Assembly: GCF_004339565.1 (NCBI RefSeq) | Contig: NZ_SMFZ01000001.1 | Coordinates: 3,844,001-3,908,000 of the forward strand | Direction of reading: 5' to 3' | Length of the DNA: 64,000 bases | From: Pseudonocardia endophytica | GTDB taxonomy: Bacteria; Actinomycetota; Actinomycetes; Mycobacteriales; Pseudonocardiaceae | Shown: in pieces, positions 1 to 7,925 of the stretch | Position numbering within the stretch: the first letter of the stretch is position 1 | How the letters are laid out: each line of letters begins with the position of its first letter | Position numbers and translations under genes: made by a program | The notes under the pieces: model-generated | What the model was told of the DNA's origin: nothing | The model's input: the letters and a program-made list of their open reading frames with translations, nothing else | Databases searched by the model: none

Positions 1-804
1 CACGGCGGCCTTGGACAGGCCCTCCGCCCAGCCGCGGCGCAGCAGGTACCGCCAGTGCACGCGGTCGTCGCTGACCCGGTGGTCGACGGCGGCCGCCGGC
101 TCGAAGATGATCTTCGGCTGGCCACCCTCCCGGGTGTAGGCCTGCCGGGCGCGGATGCAGAGCTCGGTCTCCTCGCAGCCCAGCGGGTTCTTCCCGATCC
201 GGCCCATGTCCTCGGCGAAGCCACCGACCTTCTTGAACACCTCGGCGCGCAGGGACATGTTGCAGCCCATCAGGTTGCGCATCTCGGCCTGCTCGGTGGG
301 CTGACCGGTGTAGGTGCAGCCGACGACCCAGTCCAGCTCGCCGGTGGCGTCCGGGTCGGCGGGGGCGGAGCCGGGCAGCGTGCGCGGACGGCCGTCCGGC
401 CACTTCGGGTGCGCGATGCCGCCGACCCCGATCACCGACGGGTCGGCGTACGGCGCGAGCAGGGCGCGCAGCCATCCGGGGCGAGCGGCCGCGTCGTCGT
501 CGAGGAACACGACCACCTCACCGGTCGCCTCGGCGACGGCCGTGTTCCGCGCGCCGGACAGGCCCCGGGTGTGCCGGTTCGGCAGCACCCGCACGCCGTC
601 CGGGCCGAACTCCTTGTCCGCCCGTGCCAGCAGCGCGTCGTTGTGGTCGACGACGACGATCGTCTCGACCGGCCGGACGTCCTGGGCGGCGACCGAGCGC
701 ACGGCGCCGACGATGTCGAACCACCGCTTCTCGGTGTACACGCACACCACGACGCTGGCGGTGACGGTCGGCTCGCCGGCTCCTGCGGGGACGGCAGAAC
801 TCAC
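1..804 (-). CDS. Glycosyltransferase family 2 (3' end outside window)
   Basis: Family 2 (GT-A fold) glycosyltransferase; 268 codons are visible and the C-terminus lies beyond the left edge. The N-terminus reads as a nucleotide-sugar binding fold (ASVVVCVYTEKRW), followed by VVVDHND and the metal-binding acidic motif FLDDDAA near residue 105. A later GCEETELCIRAR segment matches the ED-type catalytic region of polysaccharide-forming GT2 enzymes. The GTG at 804 has a GAGGAG ribosome-binding site 10 bases upstream. The gene follows another GT2 gene on the same strand 46 bases away, so both probably serve one surface-glycan or glycolipid pathway. Donor and acceptor cannot be told from sequence. 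Confidence 0.9.
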   Translation of the reverse strand, partial: MSSAVPAGAGEPTVTASVVVCVYTEKRWFDIVGAVRSVAAQDVRPVETIVVVDHNDALLARADKEFGPDGVRVLPNRHTRGLSGARNTAVAEATGEVVVFLDDDAAARPGWLRALLAPYADPSVIGVGGIAHPKWPDGRPRTLPGSAPADPDATGELDWVVGCTYTGQPTEQAEMRNLMGCNMSLRAEVFKKVGGFAEDMGRIGKNPLGCEETELCIRARQAYTREGGQPKIIFEPAAAVDHRVSDDRVHWRYLLRRGWAEGLSKAAV

Positions 805-850
805 GGACGCTTCACTCCTCGCTGGTCGTTGCGACCGCGCGGGGTCGCGG

Positions 851-1801
851 TCAGCGCGCGTACCCGGACGCCTTCCGGCGGCCCTCGGCGCGACGGTGCT
901 CGGCCATCAGCGTACGCAGCACGCGCGTGCCGTCCGCGAACGTCCGCAGGTTCGTCTCGCCGAACATCCGCTCACGCTCGACGGACGGCACCTCGGTGAT
1001 CTTCAGCTTGGCCGCGGCGACCCGGCAGTTCAGCACGGTCTCGATCTCGAACCCGTCGCCCCACAGCATCTGGCCGTCCTCCGGCTGCGGCTGGGCCGGG
1101 TCCGGGAGCTCGAGCTGCGGCAGCAGGTCGGCCCAGAACGCGTTGTAGCCGTAGCAGAGGTCTGTGTAGCTCGTGCCGAAAAGGCGGTTCGCGACACCGT
1201 TCAGTCCGGCGTTGCCGGACTTGCGCAGCAGCGTGATGTCGTCGCTGCCGCCGCCCTTGCGGAACCGGCTGCCCTTGGCGAAGTCGGCTCCGGCGACCAG
1301 CGCCGAGACGAAAGCCGGGATCTCGCCGGGGTCGGCGGAGCCGTCGGCGTCGAACATCACCAGGATGTCGCCGGTCGCGGCCGTGAAGCCGCAGGCCATC
1401 GCGTTGCCCTTGCCCTTGCGGGTCTGGGTGATCACACGCGCCCATGGCAGCGTGCGACGCGCGGCGGCGACCGTGTTGTCGGTCGAGTTGCCGTCGACGA
1501 CGATCACCTCGTGCACCGCGGGGCGCACGGCGGCGATCGCCGGCAGGACGATCTCGAGGTTCCGGGCCTCGTTGCGGGTCGGGACGATCACCGACACGGC
1601 CGGGTTCGACGACCGGCGCGGAGCCGGGCGCGGCCGCGGACGGCGGAAACCTTCCGGTCCCTCCGGTTGCGGCACTGCGGCACGGGGTGACGTTCCCGGG
1701 AGGGGCGTCTGGCTCGCACCGGAGCCGGTCTCGTGTCCGGGGCGCACAGGTGCGTCGGTACCGGGCGTGACGGCCGGGCGGGCGGGCGTTACGGCGCTCA
1801 C
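851..1801 (-). CDS. Glycosyltransferase family 2, DPM1/GtrB-like
   Basis: A 316-residue GT2 enzyme. A basic, proline-rich N-terminus of about 70 residues precedes the catalytic domain, which starts at VSVIVPTRNEARNLE. EVIVVDGNSTDNT and the DXD-like motif FDADGSADP follow. Such single-domain enzymes commonly move a sugar onto polyprenyl phosphate or another lipid carrier, but no membrane segments are evident at the C-terminus, so it may be soluble or peripheral. The GTG at 1801 is preceded directly by GGAGGAAGT. It is the first gene of a leftward pair with the GT2 gene ending at the window edge. The substrate is not inferable. Confidence 0.9.
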   Translation of the reverse strand: MSAVTPARPAVTPGTDAPVRPGHETGSGASQTPLPGTSPRAAVPQPEGPEGFRRPRPRPAPRRSSNPAVSVIVPTRNEARNLEIVLPAIAAVRPAVHEVIVVDGNSTDNTVAAARRTLPWARVITQTRKGKGNAMACGFTAATGDILVMFDADGSADPGEIPAFVSALVAGADFAKGSRFRKGGGSDDITLLRKSGNAGLNGVANRLFGTSYTDLCYGYNAFWADLLPQLELPDPAQPQPEDGQMLWGDGFEIETVLNCRVAAAKLKITEVPSVERERMFGETNLRTFADGTRVLRTLMAEHRRAEGRRKASGYAR

Positions 1802-2014
1802 ACTTCCTCCATACGGGTCCGCTCTACCCGTCCAACGACGGTCTCACGGTCTGGGTGCGGTCTACTTCGTCTCGGCTGATTCGGCGAACCCTCATGTGTA
1901 GGGACGTGCGGGGCGCCGGAGGGTTGCGCCGGTCGAGGAAACTTCCTCACCGAGCGTCGCGCCCGTAGTCCTACGCATCCCGTTCCGCCCCTGTACGCAG
2001 CACAATTCCGTTTC

Positions 2015-3961
2015 ATGAGCACAGCGGGCACAACCGGTCTCGACGATCGCCTCCGGCGTCTGGAGTCCCGGCTCGGCGCCGTCGAGGCCGAGCTGGCGCG
2101 GTGGAGGGCGGCCGTGCCGCCGCCGTACCCGGCGTATCCGCCGCCCGGTGCGTGGGCTCCCGCCCCCGGCCGTCCGCCCGGTACAGCGCCGGGCGCGCCG
2201 ACGGTGCCCGGCGGGCGACCGGTACCGCCACCCGCCCCGCGCAGGCCGACCGACTGGTCCCGGCTCCCGGTGTGGGCCGGTGCCGCGGTCACGTTCGTCG
2301 GCGTCGTGCTGCTGCTCGTGCTGGCCGCCTCCGCGGACTGGTTCGGCCCGACGGCACGGGTGCTGGCCGGCGCCGGGCTCGGCGTCGTCCTGATCGGACT
2401 CGCCGCGTGGCTCGTCCGCCGCGGCGGGCGCAGCGGCGCCGGGCCCTCTGCGCTGGCCGGCACCGGGACGACGGCGCTGTTCGGCAGCGTGGTCGCCGCG
2501 ACGACCCTCTACGAGCTCGTGCCCGCCCCGGTCGGTCTCGTGCTGTGCTTGGTCGTGGCCGCCGCCGGGATCGCGCTCGCGGACCGGTGGGACAGCACGG
2601 GGTTCGCGCTGGCCGTGCTCGTCGGGGTGGAGATGGCGCTGCTGGTCGTCTCCGGTCACCTGGACCTGCTCAGCTTCGCGATGACCGTCGTCGTGCAGAT
2701 CGGGGTGGCGCCGACGGCGCTGCGCCGCGCGCCCGCCCTCGCCCCGGTCGCCGCGGCCGGGACGGCGTTGCACGCCATGCTGGCCGGCCCGCTCGTCACG
2801 TCCGAGGTGGACGGCGTCGCCATGCCGGGTCTCCTGCTCGCCGTCGCGGGGTTCGCGCTGGTGCTCGGTGTCGGGGTCGCGGTGCTCGGCGCGCTCCGCG
2901 GTGTCCGGGGGTCGGCAGCCGGCGGGGTGGGGAGAACACGAACCCCGTCGGTGATCGGCATCGTGTTCGCCCCGGTGCCGCTGCTCGCGACGCTGCCGGG
3001 GGTGGGCACGGTGACCGCCGTCGTGACCACGTTCGCCGCGGCGGCCGTGACGGCGGGGGCCGCGCACCCGCGCACCGGACGGGCCGTGCGCATCGCGGCG
3101 GTGACGGTCGCGTCGCTGCTGGTCGCGGCCGCGACGATCCGCTGGCTGAACGGCGTGACGCTGTCCGGCGTCCTGCTGGCCGAGGCGCTGGTCCTGCTCG
3201 TCACCGCCGCGTTCCTGCGCTCGCGGCCGGTGCAGCTCGCCGGCGCGGTGCTCGCGACGGTCGGTGGTGTTGCCGCGCTCGGGACCGCACTCGACCCGTC
3301 GTCGCTCGCCGAGCCGTCGCGGGTCCCGTCCGTCGACCTGCCGCCCGGATCGCTCGTCGTCGCCGCGCTGCTGGCCGCCGTGGCGATGGCCGGACTGGCC
3401 GCGGCGCTGCGCACCGACACGCCGCCGGCCGCGCAATGGGCGGCGTGGGCCTGGCTACCGGTCGCGACGGGTCTCTACGGGGTGAGCTGGCTGGTGGTCG
3501 CCGCCGCCCAGCTGGTGGTGCCCGGCGAGAACGGCTTCCTGTCCGGTCACGTGCTCGTGACGCTCGGCATCACCGGGCTCGGGGTGGTGCTGCTCGTGCG
3601 CGGGCTCCAGCGCCCTGCGGCCGGGCGGACCGGGTTCGCCCTGATCGTCGCCGCGCTGGTCAAGCTCGTGGTGTTCGACCTGGTCACGCTGGACGGGCTG
3701 GCCCGCGTCGCGGCGTTCATCGGCGCCGGGCTGGTGCTGCTGGCCGTCGGGACCTGGTACGCGCGCCGGGCCGCTCCTGCCGCTCCTGGTGGTCCGTCTG
3801 CTCCCGGAAGCCCGGCCGCCCCCGGCGGTGTGGCGACTCCGGGTGGACCGGCCGCGCCGACCGGACCCGGTGCCGGTCGACCGGCCACGCCGACCCGGCC
3901 CGGTGCCGACTCCTCGGGGCCGGCCGATCCGGGCGCGAACCCGACGGGCGACGCGCCGTGA
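2015..3961 (+). CDS. DUF2339-type polytopic membrane protein
   Basis: A 648-residue integral membrane protein of unknown function. Residues 8-30 form a short coiled coil (LDDRLRRLESRLGAVEAEL), residues 35-75 are proline-rich, and from about residue 83 to 590 the chain is a near-continuous series of hydrophobic segments, about 14-18 helices. The C-terminal 50 residues are a Pro/Ala/Gly linker. The layout of coiled coil, proline linker and many helices matches the DUF2339 family. No clear ribosome-binding site precedes ATG 2015, so a leaderless or weakly initiated mRNA is possible. Its stop overlaps the next start (GTGA), indicating translational coupling with the two genes that follow. Confidence 0.8.
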   Translation: MSTAGTTGLDDRLRRLESRLGAVEAELARWRAAVPPPYPAYPPPGAWAPAPGRPPGTAPGAPTVPGGRPVPPPAPRRPTDWSRLPVWAGAAVTFVGVVLLLVLAASADWFGPTARVLAGAGLGVVLIGLAAWLVRRGGRSGAGPSALAGTGTTALFGSVVAATTLYELVPAPVGLVLCLVVAAAGIALADRWDSTGFALAVLVGVEMALLVVSGHLDLLSFAMTVVVQIGVAPTALRRAPALAPVAAAGTALHAMLAGPLVTSEVDGVAMPGLLLAVAGFALVLGVGVAVLGALRGVRGSAAGGVGRTRTPSVIGIVFAPVPLLATLPGVGTVTAVVTTFAAAAVTAGAAHPRTGRAVRIAAVTVASLLVAAATIRWLNGVTLSGVLLAEALVLLVTAAFLRSRPVQLAGAVLATVGGVAALGTALDPSSLAEPSRVPSVDLPPGSLVVAALLAAVAMAGLAAALRTDTPPAAQWAAWAWLPVATGLYGVSWLVVAAAQLVVPGENGFLSGHVLVTLGITGLGVVLLVRGLQRPAAGRTGFALIVAALVKLVVFDLVTLDGLARVAAFIGAGLVLLAVGTWYARRAAPAAPGGPSAPGSPAAPGGVATPGGPAAPTGPGAGRPATPTRPGADSSGPADPGANPTGDAP

Positions 3962-4668
3962 CCCGCCGTGCCGACGCCGTCCTCGCCCGGCGCACCGAGC
4001 TCGAGGCGCGACGACGGCGGCTCGCGGCCGGTCCCCGCTCGGACGTCGGGACCGTGCTGGCACTGGCGCGACTGGCCTGTGCCGACCGGCTGGCGGGCGA
4101 CCTCGCCGTCATCCGGGCGGATGCGCTCGCCCGGATCGAACGCGCCCGGCCGGCCGAGCTCCCGGCCCTGCACCGCAGGCTGGAGTCCGAGCTCGCCGCG
4201 GTGGGCGGGCGTCTGGACCGGACCTTCGACGAGCAGACCGGCCCGCCGCTGCGCCGGCTCGCGGCCGGGCTGTGCCCCGGTGCCGTGATCCTGCCGCTCG
4301 ACGCGTCCACGACCGGTCCGGACGTCCTGCGGGCGGCGGCCGTCGACGCCCCCGCCCGCCGGTCGTTCCTCGCCGATCCCCGTCTGATCGGTGCGCTGGC
4401 CGGGATCCCGGTTCTGGCCGCGCACGGCATCGGGCTCGCTGCGGCGCTGGTCGCGGCCGGACTGGTGCTGCTGGCTGGTTGCGTGGCCCGGATCAGGACG
4501 GTCGACCGCGAGCGGGCCCGGCTCGTCGAGCACGTGACCCGGTCCGTCGCGTCGGCGACGGCGGCAGGCGAACGGGAGATCGCGCGGCGCTTGATCCGGA
4601 CCGAGGCCGCGGTCGTCGCGGCGCTGGACCGGGCCGCGCGGGCCCGCGCGGAACCGGTGGCGGTCTGA
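3958..4668 (+). CDS. Hypothetical protein with C-terminal membrane hairpin
   Basis: A 236-residue protein of unknown family. The first 140 residues are Arg/Ala/Glu-rich and helical, with heptad-like stretches (RRTELEARRRRLAAG; ELPALHRRLESELAAVGGRL). Two hydrophobic segments at about residues 142-160 (RLIGALAGIPVLAAHGIGLAAALVAAGLVLLAGCV region) form a membrane hairpin, and a charged helical tail follows. The GTG at 3958 overlaps the DUF2339-type stop by four bases, and the following small gene starts two bases after this stop, so the three are almost certainly one operon. Its role is probably structural, as a partner of the upstream membrane protein. Confidence 0.7.
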   Translation: MTRRADAVLARRTELEARRRRLAAGPRSDVGTVLALARLACADRLAGDLAVIRADALARIERARPAELPALHRRLESELAAVGGRLDRTFDEQTGPPLRRLAAGLCPGAVILPLDASTTGPDVLRAAAVDAPARRSFLADPRLIGALAGIPVLAAHGIGLAAALVAAGLVLLAGCVARIRTVDRERARLVEHVTRSVASATAAGEREIARRLIRTEAAVVAALDRAARARAEPVAV

Positions 4669-4669
4669 C

Positions 4670-4948
4670 GTGCGCCTCGCGGACTGGGACGGCGCGCCCG
4701 TGGCCCCGGACGGGTGGCCGGGGATCGTTCCGGTGTCCAACCTCGATCTCGATGCCGACCGCGACGGCGTGCCGGACACCGTCGTCGCGGTGCGTGATAG
4801 CGGCGGCGCGTGGGTGTTCACCGACACCGACGCGGACGGGTTCGCCGACCAGGTGATCGACCTCGCTGACGACCCGGCAGAGCCCGACGAGCCGGACGAC
4901 GGCGTGCTGGACGCGCTCCTGCGGCTGGTGACCGGCCGGACGGTCTAG
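4670..4948 (+). CDS. Small acidic protein with EF-hand-like Ca-binding loops
   Basis: A 92-residue acidic protein. Two loops, DLDADRDGVPDT (residues 26-37) and DTDADGFADQ (residues 53-62), have the DxDxDG spacing of EF-hand or dockerin-type calcium loops. They are flanked by short beta-like stretches (TVVAVRDSGGAWVFT). A helical C-terminus (DDGVLDALLRLVTGRTV) closes the chain. No signal peptide is visible. It is the third gene of the DUF2339-type operon, so it may be a small regulatory or calcium-sensing subunit; that is inference. It resembles small actinobacterial calcium-loop proteins of unknown function. Confidence 0.65.
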   Translation: MRLADWDGAPVAPDGWPGIVPVSNLDLDADRDGVPDTVVAVRDSGGAWVFTDTDADGFADQVIDLADDPAEPDEPDDGVLDALLRLVTGRTV

Positions 4949-4951
4949 GGC

Positions 4952-5149
4952 CCCGGGACGCGAGTCGTGGATCTGCCCGGTCGGCGTGGTCGTCCGGGTG
5001 CCGACCGCGACCGGTTCGACCCACCAGCCGGGTTGTTCGCGCAGGTGGTTGTGCAGTTCGCACATGGCCGCACCGTTGTCGAAGTCGGTCGCGACCCGCC
5101 GTCCAGCGCGTGCGGCCCGGCAGCGGTCATGGAACTTGTCCGGGGCCAC
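4952..5149 (-). pseudogene. Fragment of HNH / 13E12-repeat-type endonuclease gene
   Basis: The reverse strand encodes a continuous stretch with TDFDNGAAMCELHNHL followed about 25 residues later by TPTGQIHDSRPG. This is the tail of the HNH domain seen in actinobacterial DUF222/13E12-repeat proteins (the DNG..C..HN metal-binding half and a terminal W-x-TPTG-type strand). The expected upstream part (DUF222 region and first HNH half) is absent, because the reading frame runs straight into the neighbouring gene's stop. I read it as a decayed remnant. A chance resemblance in GC-rich antisense sequence cannot be excluded. Confidence 0.4.
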
Positions 5150-5166
5150 CTCGGCGGCGATCCGTC

Positions 5167-5628
5167 TCAGTCCGGCGCCTGGTCCCCCGTGGACCCGTTG
5201 GAGTCCTGTGGCGACTCGACGCGCCGCACGCGTCCGGGCGCACGGCCCTGGCGCTGCTCGGCCAGCTTCTCGCCGATCTGCGCGGACACGGCAGCCTGGC
5301 GGCGGCGCTCCCGGATCCGCAGCAGCACGAGCATCGAGACGCCGTAGGCGATCGCGACGATCAGCAGCACGACACCGATCTTGAACACGACGGTCTGCAC
5401 GACACCGGTGTCCGACGGGATGTCGATGATCGAGATCATCGCCAGCACGGCGAGCGTCAGCAGGTGGAACAGCACGGACAGCAGCCGGTTCAGCGAGCGC
5501 GCCGTGTCCTTGTTCTGGAAGACCTCCTCCAGGAACGGCTCCCCGCTGCGGAACAGGATCTGCCCGACCCCCACCGTGATCAACACGCCGATGATCACGA
5601 GCGCGATGTAGCCGCCGGTTCCGATCAC
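5167..5628 (-). CDS. Small polytopic membrane protein, unknown function
   Basis: A 153-residue membrane protein. Three hydrophobic segments are visible: about residues 6-25 (YIALVIIGVLITVGVGQIL), 48-67 (LLSVLFHLLTLAVLAMISI) and 79-103 (VVFKIGVVLLIVAIAYGVSMLVLL). A basic cytosolic tail (RIRERRRQAAVSAQIGEKLAEQRQ) comes next. The FLEEVFQNKDTARSLNRLLSVL linker is the most conserved-looking part. I do not recognise a named family. It stands alone between an HNH fragment and a TetR gene and has no obvious partner. Confidence 0.75.
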   Translation of the reverse strand: MIGTGGYIALVIIGVLITVGVGQILFRSGEPFLEEVFQNKDTARSLNRLLSVLFHLLTLAVLAMISIIDIPSDTGVVQTVVFKIGVVLLIVAIAYGVSMLVLLRIRERRRQAAVSAQIGEKLAEQRQGRAPGRVRRVESPQDSNGSTGDQAPD

Positions 5629-5709
5629 CGCGGTCCCTCCCTCTCGTCGGCGCCCGTCGAGCCTAGCGGGTTGATCACGCTCTGCGCCCGGTGGAACACC
5701 CGGACCGGG

Positions 5710-6249
5710 TCACCCGTCGGTGACCAACTCTCGCAGGCGTTCCCGCAGCTCGTCGATCGTCACGTCGCCGGTCACCGGCGCCCCCGTCAGCGTGCGCAGG
5801 TACAACCCGTCGCCGACGAGCTGGACGAGCCAGGCGAGCACCGGGTCGTCGATCTCGTCGCGCAGCGCGGCCAGCCCCTGGGCGTCGACCTCGGCCAGCG
5901 TGTCCCGGACGGCACCGCCGGTCGTGCTGCCGTCGGCGATCCGCAGTGCGGCCACGTAGGTCCGGGTCAGCCCGGCGGGGGACTCGGCTCCGGGCACCGA
6001 GGTGCGCAGGTAGTACGTGACCGGCCCGTCCGGGTCGGAGCGCATCAGCTCCGCGTCCCTCGCGCTGCGCTCGCGCAGCCGGTCCAGCAGCCCGGTGGCC
6101 AGTGCCTCCTTCGACGCGAAGTGGTAGAGCAGCCCACCCTTCGACACCTCGGCGGCGGCCGCGACGGCGTCCAGCGTCGCGCTCGCCGGGCCGTGGTCGA
6201 GAAGGAGCGACTCGTAGGCGTCCAGGACGCGGTCGCGGGCGCCTGCCAT
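5710..6249 (-). CDS. TetR-family repressor of the adjacent MFS exporter
   Basis: A 179-residue TetR/AcrR regulator. Residues 4-50 form the DNA-binding domain, with the typical GPASATLDAVAAAAEVSKGG recognition helix region ending in LLYHFASKEAL. The rest is the helical ligand-binding and dimer domain. It is divergent from the DHA2-type exporter at 6378. Two perfect copies of ACCGTCCGGACGGT lie in the 128-bp gap, so autorepression and repression of the exporter by this protein is the likely circuit, as in mycobacterial LfrR/LfrA. The inducing ligand is unknown. Confidence 0.9.
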   Translation of the reverse strand: MAGARDRVLDAYESLLLDHGPASATLDAVAAAAEVSKGGLLYHFASKEALATGLLDRLRERSARDAELMRSDPDGPVTYYLRTSVPGAESPAGLTRTYVAALRIADGSTTGGAVRDTLAEVDAQGLAALRDEIDDPVLAWLVQLVGDGLYLRTLTGAPVTGDVTIDELRERLRELVTDG

Positions 6250-6302
6250 CCGCGCAGTCTAGATCTGGCCGGGTCAGAGCCGTCACACCGCGGAAGAACT
6301 GT

Positions 6303-6316
6303 ACCGTCCGGACGGT
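6303..6316. promoter_or_regulatory. TetR operator copy 1 (perfect 14-bp palindrome)
   Basis: ACCGTCCGGACGGT, a perfect inverted repeat in the gap between the divergent TetR and MFS genes. It is 54 bp from the TetR start and one of two identical cores, 24 bp centre to centre. The flanks are not symmetrical beyond the 14-bp core. Confidence 0.8.
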
Positions 6317-6323
6317 TAATCTG

Positions 6324-6343
6324 TGTACCGTCCGGACGGTACA
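6324..6343. promoter_or_regulatory. TetR operator copy 2 (perfect 20-bp palindrome)
   Basis: TGTACCGTCCGGACGGTACA is perfectly self-complementary over 20 bp and carries the same 14-bp core as the neighbouring copy. It ends 34 bp before the exporter ATG, where bound repressor would block polymerase. It is probably the stronger site because its symmetry is longer. Confidence 0.85.
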
Positions 6344-6377
6344 GTGACGTCGCCCTTCAACCCCGAGAGAACGCCCC

Positions 6378-7925
6378 ATGCACTCCCCGTTCCGCGCCTG
6401 GCTCGCGCTGGCCGTGCTGACGCTTCCCGCTCTGCTCGTCTCGATCGACAACACCGTGCTCGGTGTCGCCCTCCCGGCGATCAGCACCGCGCTGCGCCCG
6501 GACGCGACGACCCTGTTGTGGGTCGTCGACGTCTACCCGCTGGTGCTCGCCGGGTTGCTGGTGACGATGGGGACGCTCGGCGACCGGATCGGGCGCAGGC
6601 GGATGCTGATGATCGGTGTCGGCGGGTTCGGGCTGGTCTCGCTCGTGGCGGCCTACGCGACGGACGCGGTCCAGCTGGTCGCGGCCCGCGCCGCGCTCGG
6701 AGTGTTCGGCGCGATGCTCATGCCGTCGACGCTCGCGTTGCTGCGCACCGTGTTCACCGATCGGGCGCAGCGCCGGATCGCGCTGGCCGTGTGGGCGACC
6801 GGGTTCGCCGCGGGTGCCGCGCTGGGCCCGATCGTCGCCGGAGTGCTGCTCGAGCACTTCTGGTGGGGTTCGGTGTTCGCGGTGAACGTGCCGGTCACTG
6901 CGCTGCTGCTGGTGGCAGGCCTGGTCCTGCTGCCGGAGAGCCGGATGCCCGACCCCGAGCGGACGGACCTCGTCTCCGCCGTGCTGACGCTGCTGACGAT
7001 GGCGCCGCTGGTGCTGGCCGTGAAGCTCGTCGGCTCGGGCGGGGTCACGGTCGCCGCGATCGGCTCCGCACTCGTCGGCGTCGCGGCCGGGTACGCGTTC
7101 GTCGAGCGCAGCCGCCGTCTGGTGCGGGCCGGGCGGCGCCCGCTGATCGACCTCGGACTGTTCTCCTCCCCCGTCCTGCGGCACTCCGCGCTGGCCAACG
7201 CGACGACGATGTTCGGGCTGACCGGACTGCTGTTCTTCGCCGCGCAGTACCTGCAGCTGGTGCTCGGCGCGTCGCCGATGCGGGCCGGGCTCCTGCTGCT
7301 GCCCGGCTTCGTGGCGACCGTCCTGGCCGGGCTCGCGTCCGCGCGGCTCGCCCGCCGCGTTCCGCTGCACGTTCTCGTGCCCGCCGGCCTCGCGCTGGTG
7401 CTGGCCGGGTACGTGCTCTGCCTCTGGCTGTCCGTGCACACGGCGGTGCTGATCCCGGTCGTGGCCGCCGTGCTGATCGGCACCGGGATCGGGCTGTCCG
7501 AGACGGCGACGAACGACGCGATCCTGGCCGCGGTGCCGCCGGAGCGTGCCGGCGCCGCGTCGGCCGTGTCCGAGACTGCCTACGAGATCGGCGCCGTGCT
7601 CGGCACGGCGCTGCTCGGCGGGCTGCTCAGCGCCGTGTACCGCGGGTCGGTCGTGCTGCCCGACGGGACGCCGGCCGCCGCCGGGGAGACGCTCGGCGCC
7701 GCCGTCGACTCCGCGCGGGTGCTGCCGCCGGAGCCCGCCTCCGCGCTCCTGGGGTCGGCCCGGGAGGCGTTCGCGGACGGGGTGGACGTCGCCGCGGGGG
7801 CGGGCGCCGTCGTCGTGGCGACGGTGCTGGTCGTGACGGCCGTCGGTCTTCGACGGGTGTGGCGCCCGCGCGTACCGAACCAGGACCGGAACCGTCCTCG
7901 ATCGACCGTAGCGTCGCGGACATGA
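6378..7925 (+). CDS. MFS multidrug exporter, DHA2 family (14 TM)
   Basis: A 515-residue major-facilitator drug:H+ antiporter. Hydrophobicity shows about 14 membrane helices. TM1 carries the DHA2 signature IDNTVLGVALPAI (residues 24-36), and the loop after TM2 carries motif A, GTLGDRIGRRRML (residues 65-77). The mid-region ATGFAAGAALGPIVAGVLLE is motif C, the antiporter signature. Length and arrangement resemble LfrA/QacA exporters. Expression is likely controlled by the divergent TetR through the paired palindromes. The stop overlaps the next start (ATGACG), so the downstream hydrolase is translationally coupled. Substrates cannot be predicted. Confidence 0.92.
   Translation: MHSPFRAWLALAVLTLPALLVSIDNTVLGVALPAISTALRPDATTLLWVVDVYPLVLAGLLVTMGTLGDRIGRRRMLMIGVGGFGLVSLVAAYATDAVQLVAARAALGVFGAMLMPSTLALLRTVFTDRAQRRIALAVWATGFAAGAALGPIVAGVLLEHFWWGSVFAVNVPVTALLLVAGLVLLPESRMPDPERTDLVSAVLTLLTMAPLVLAVKLVGSGGVTVAAIGSALVGVAAGYAFVERSRRLVRAGRRPLIDLGLFSSPVLRHSALANATTMFGLTGLLFFAAQYLQLVLGASPMRAGLLLLPGFVATVLAGLASARLARRVPLHVLVPAGLALVLAGYVLCLWLSVHTAVLIPVVAAVLIGTGIGLSETATNDAILAAVPPERAGAASAVSETAYEIGAVLGTALLGGLLSAVYRGSVVLPDGTPAAAGETLGAAVDSARVLPPEPASALLGSAREAFADGVDVAAGAGAVVVATVLVVTAVGLRRVWRPRVPNQDRNRPRSTVASRT

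Noticed and set aside
2101..4668. Long forward frame overlapping the DUF2339-type gene
   Set aside because: Only its last 236 codons (from GTG 3958) have protein-like character; the earlier part is an Arg-rich out-of-frame reading of the membrane protein.
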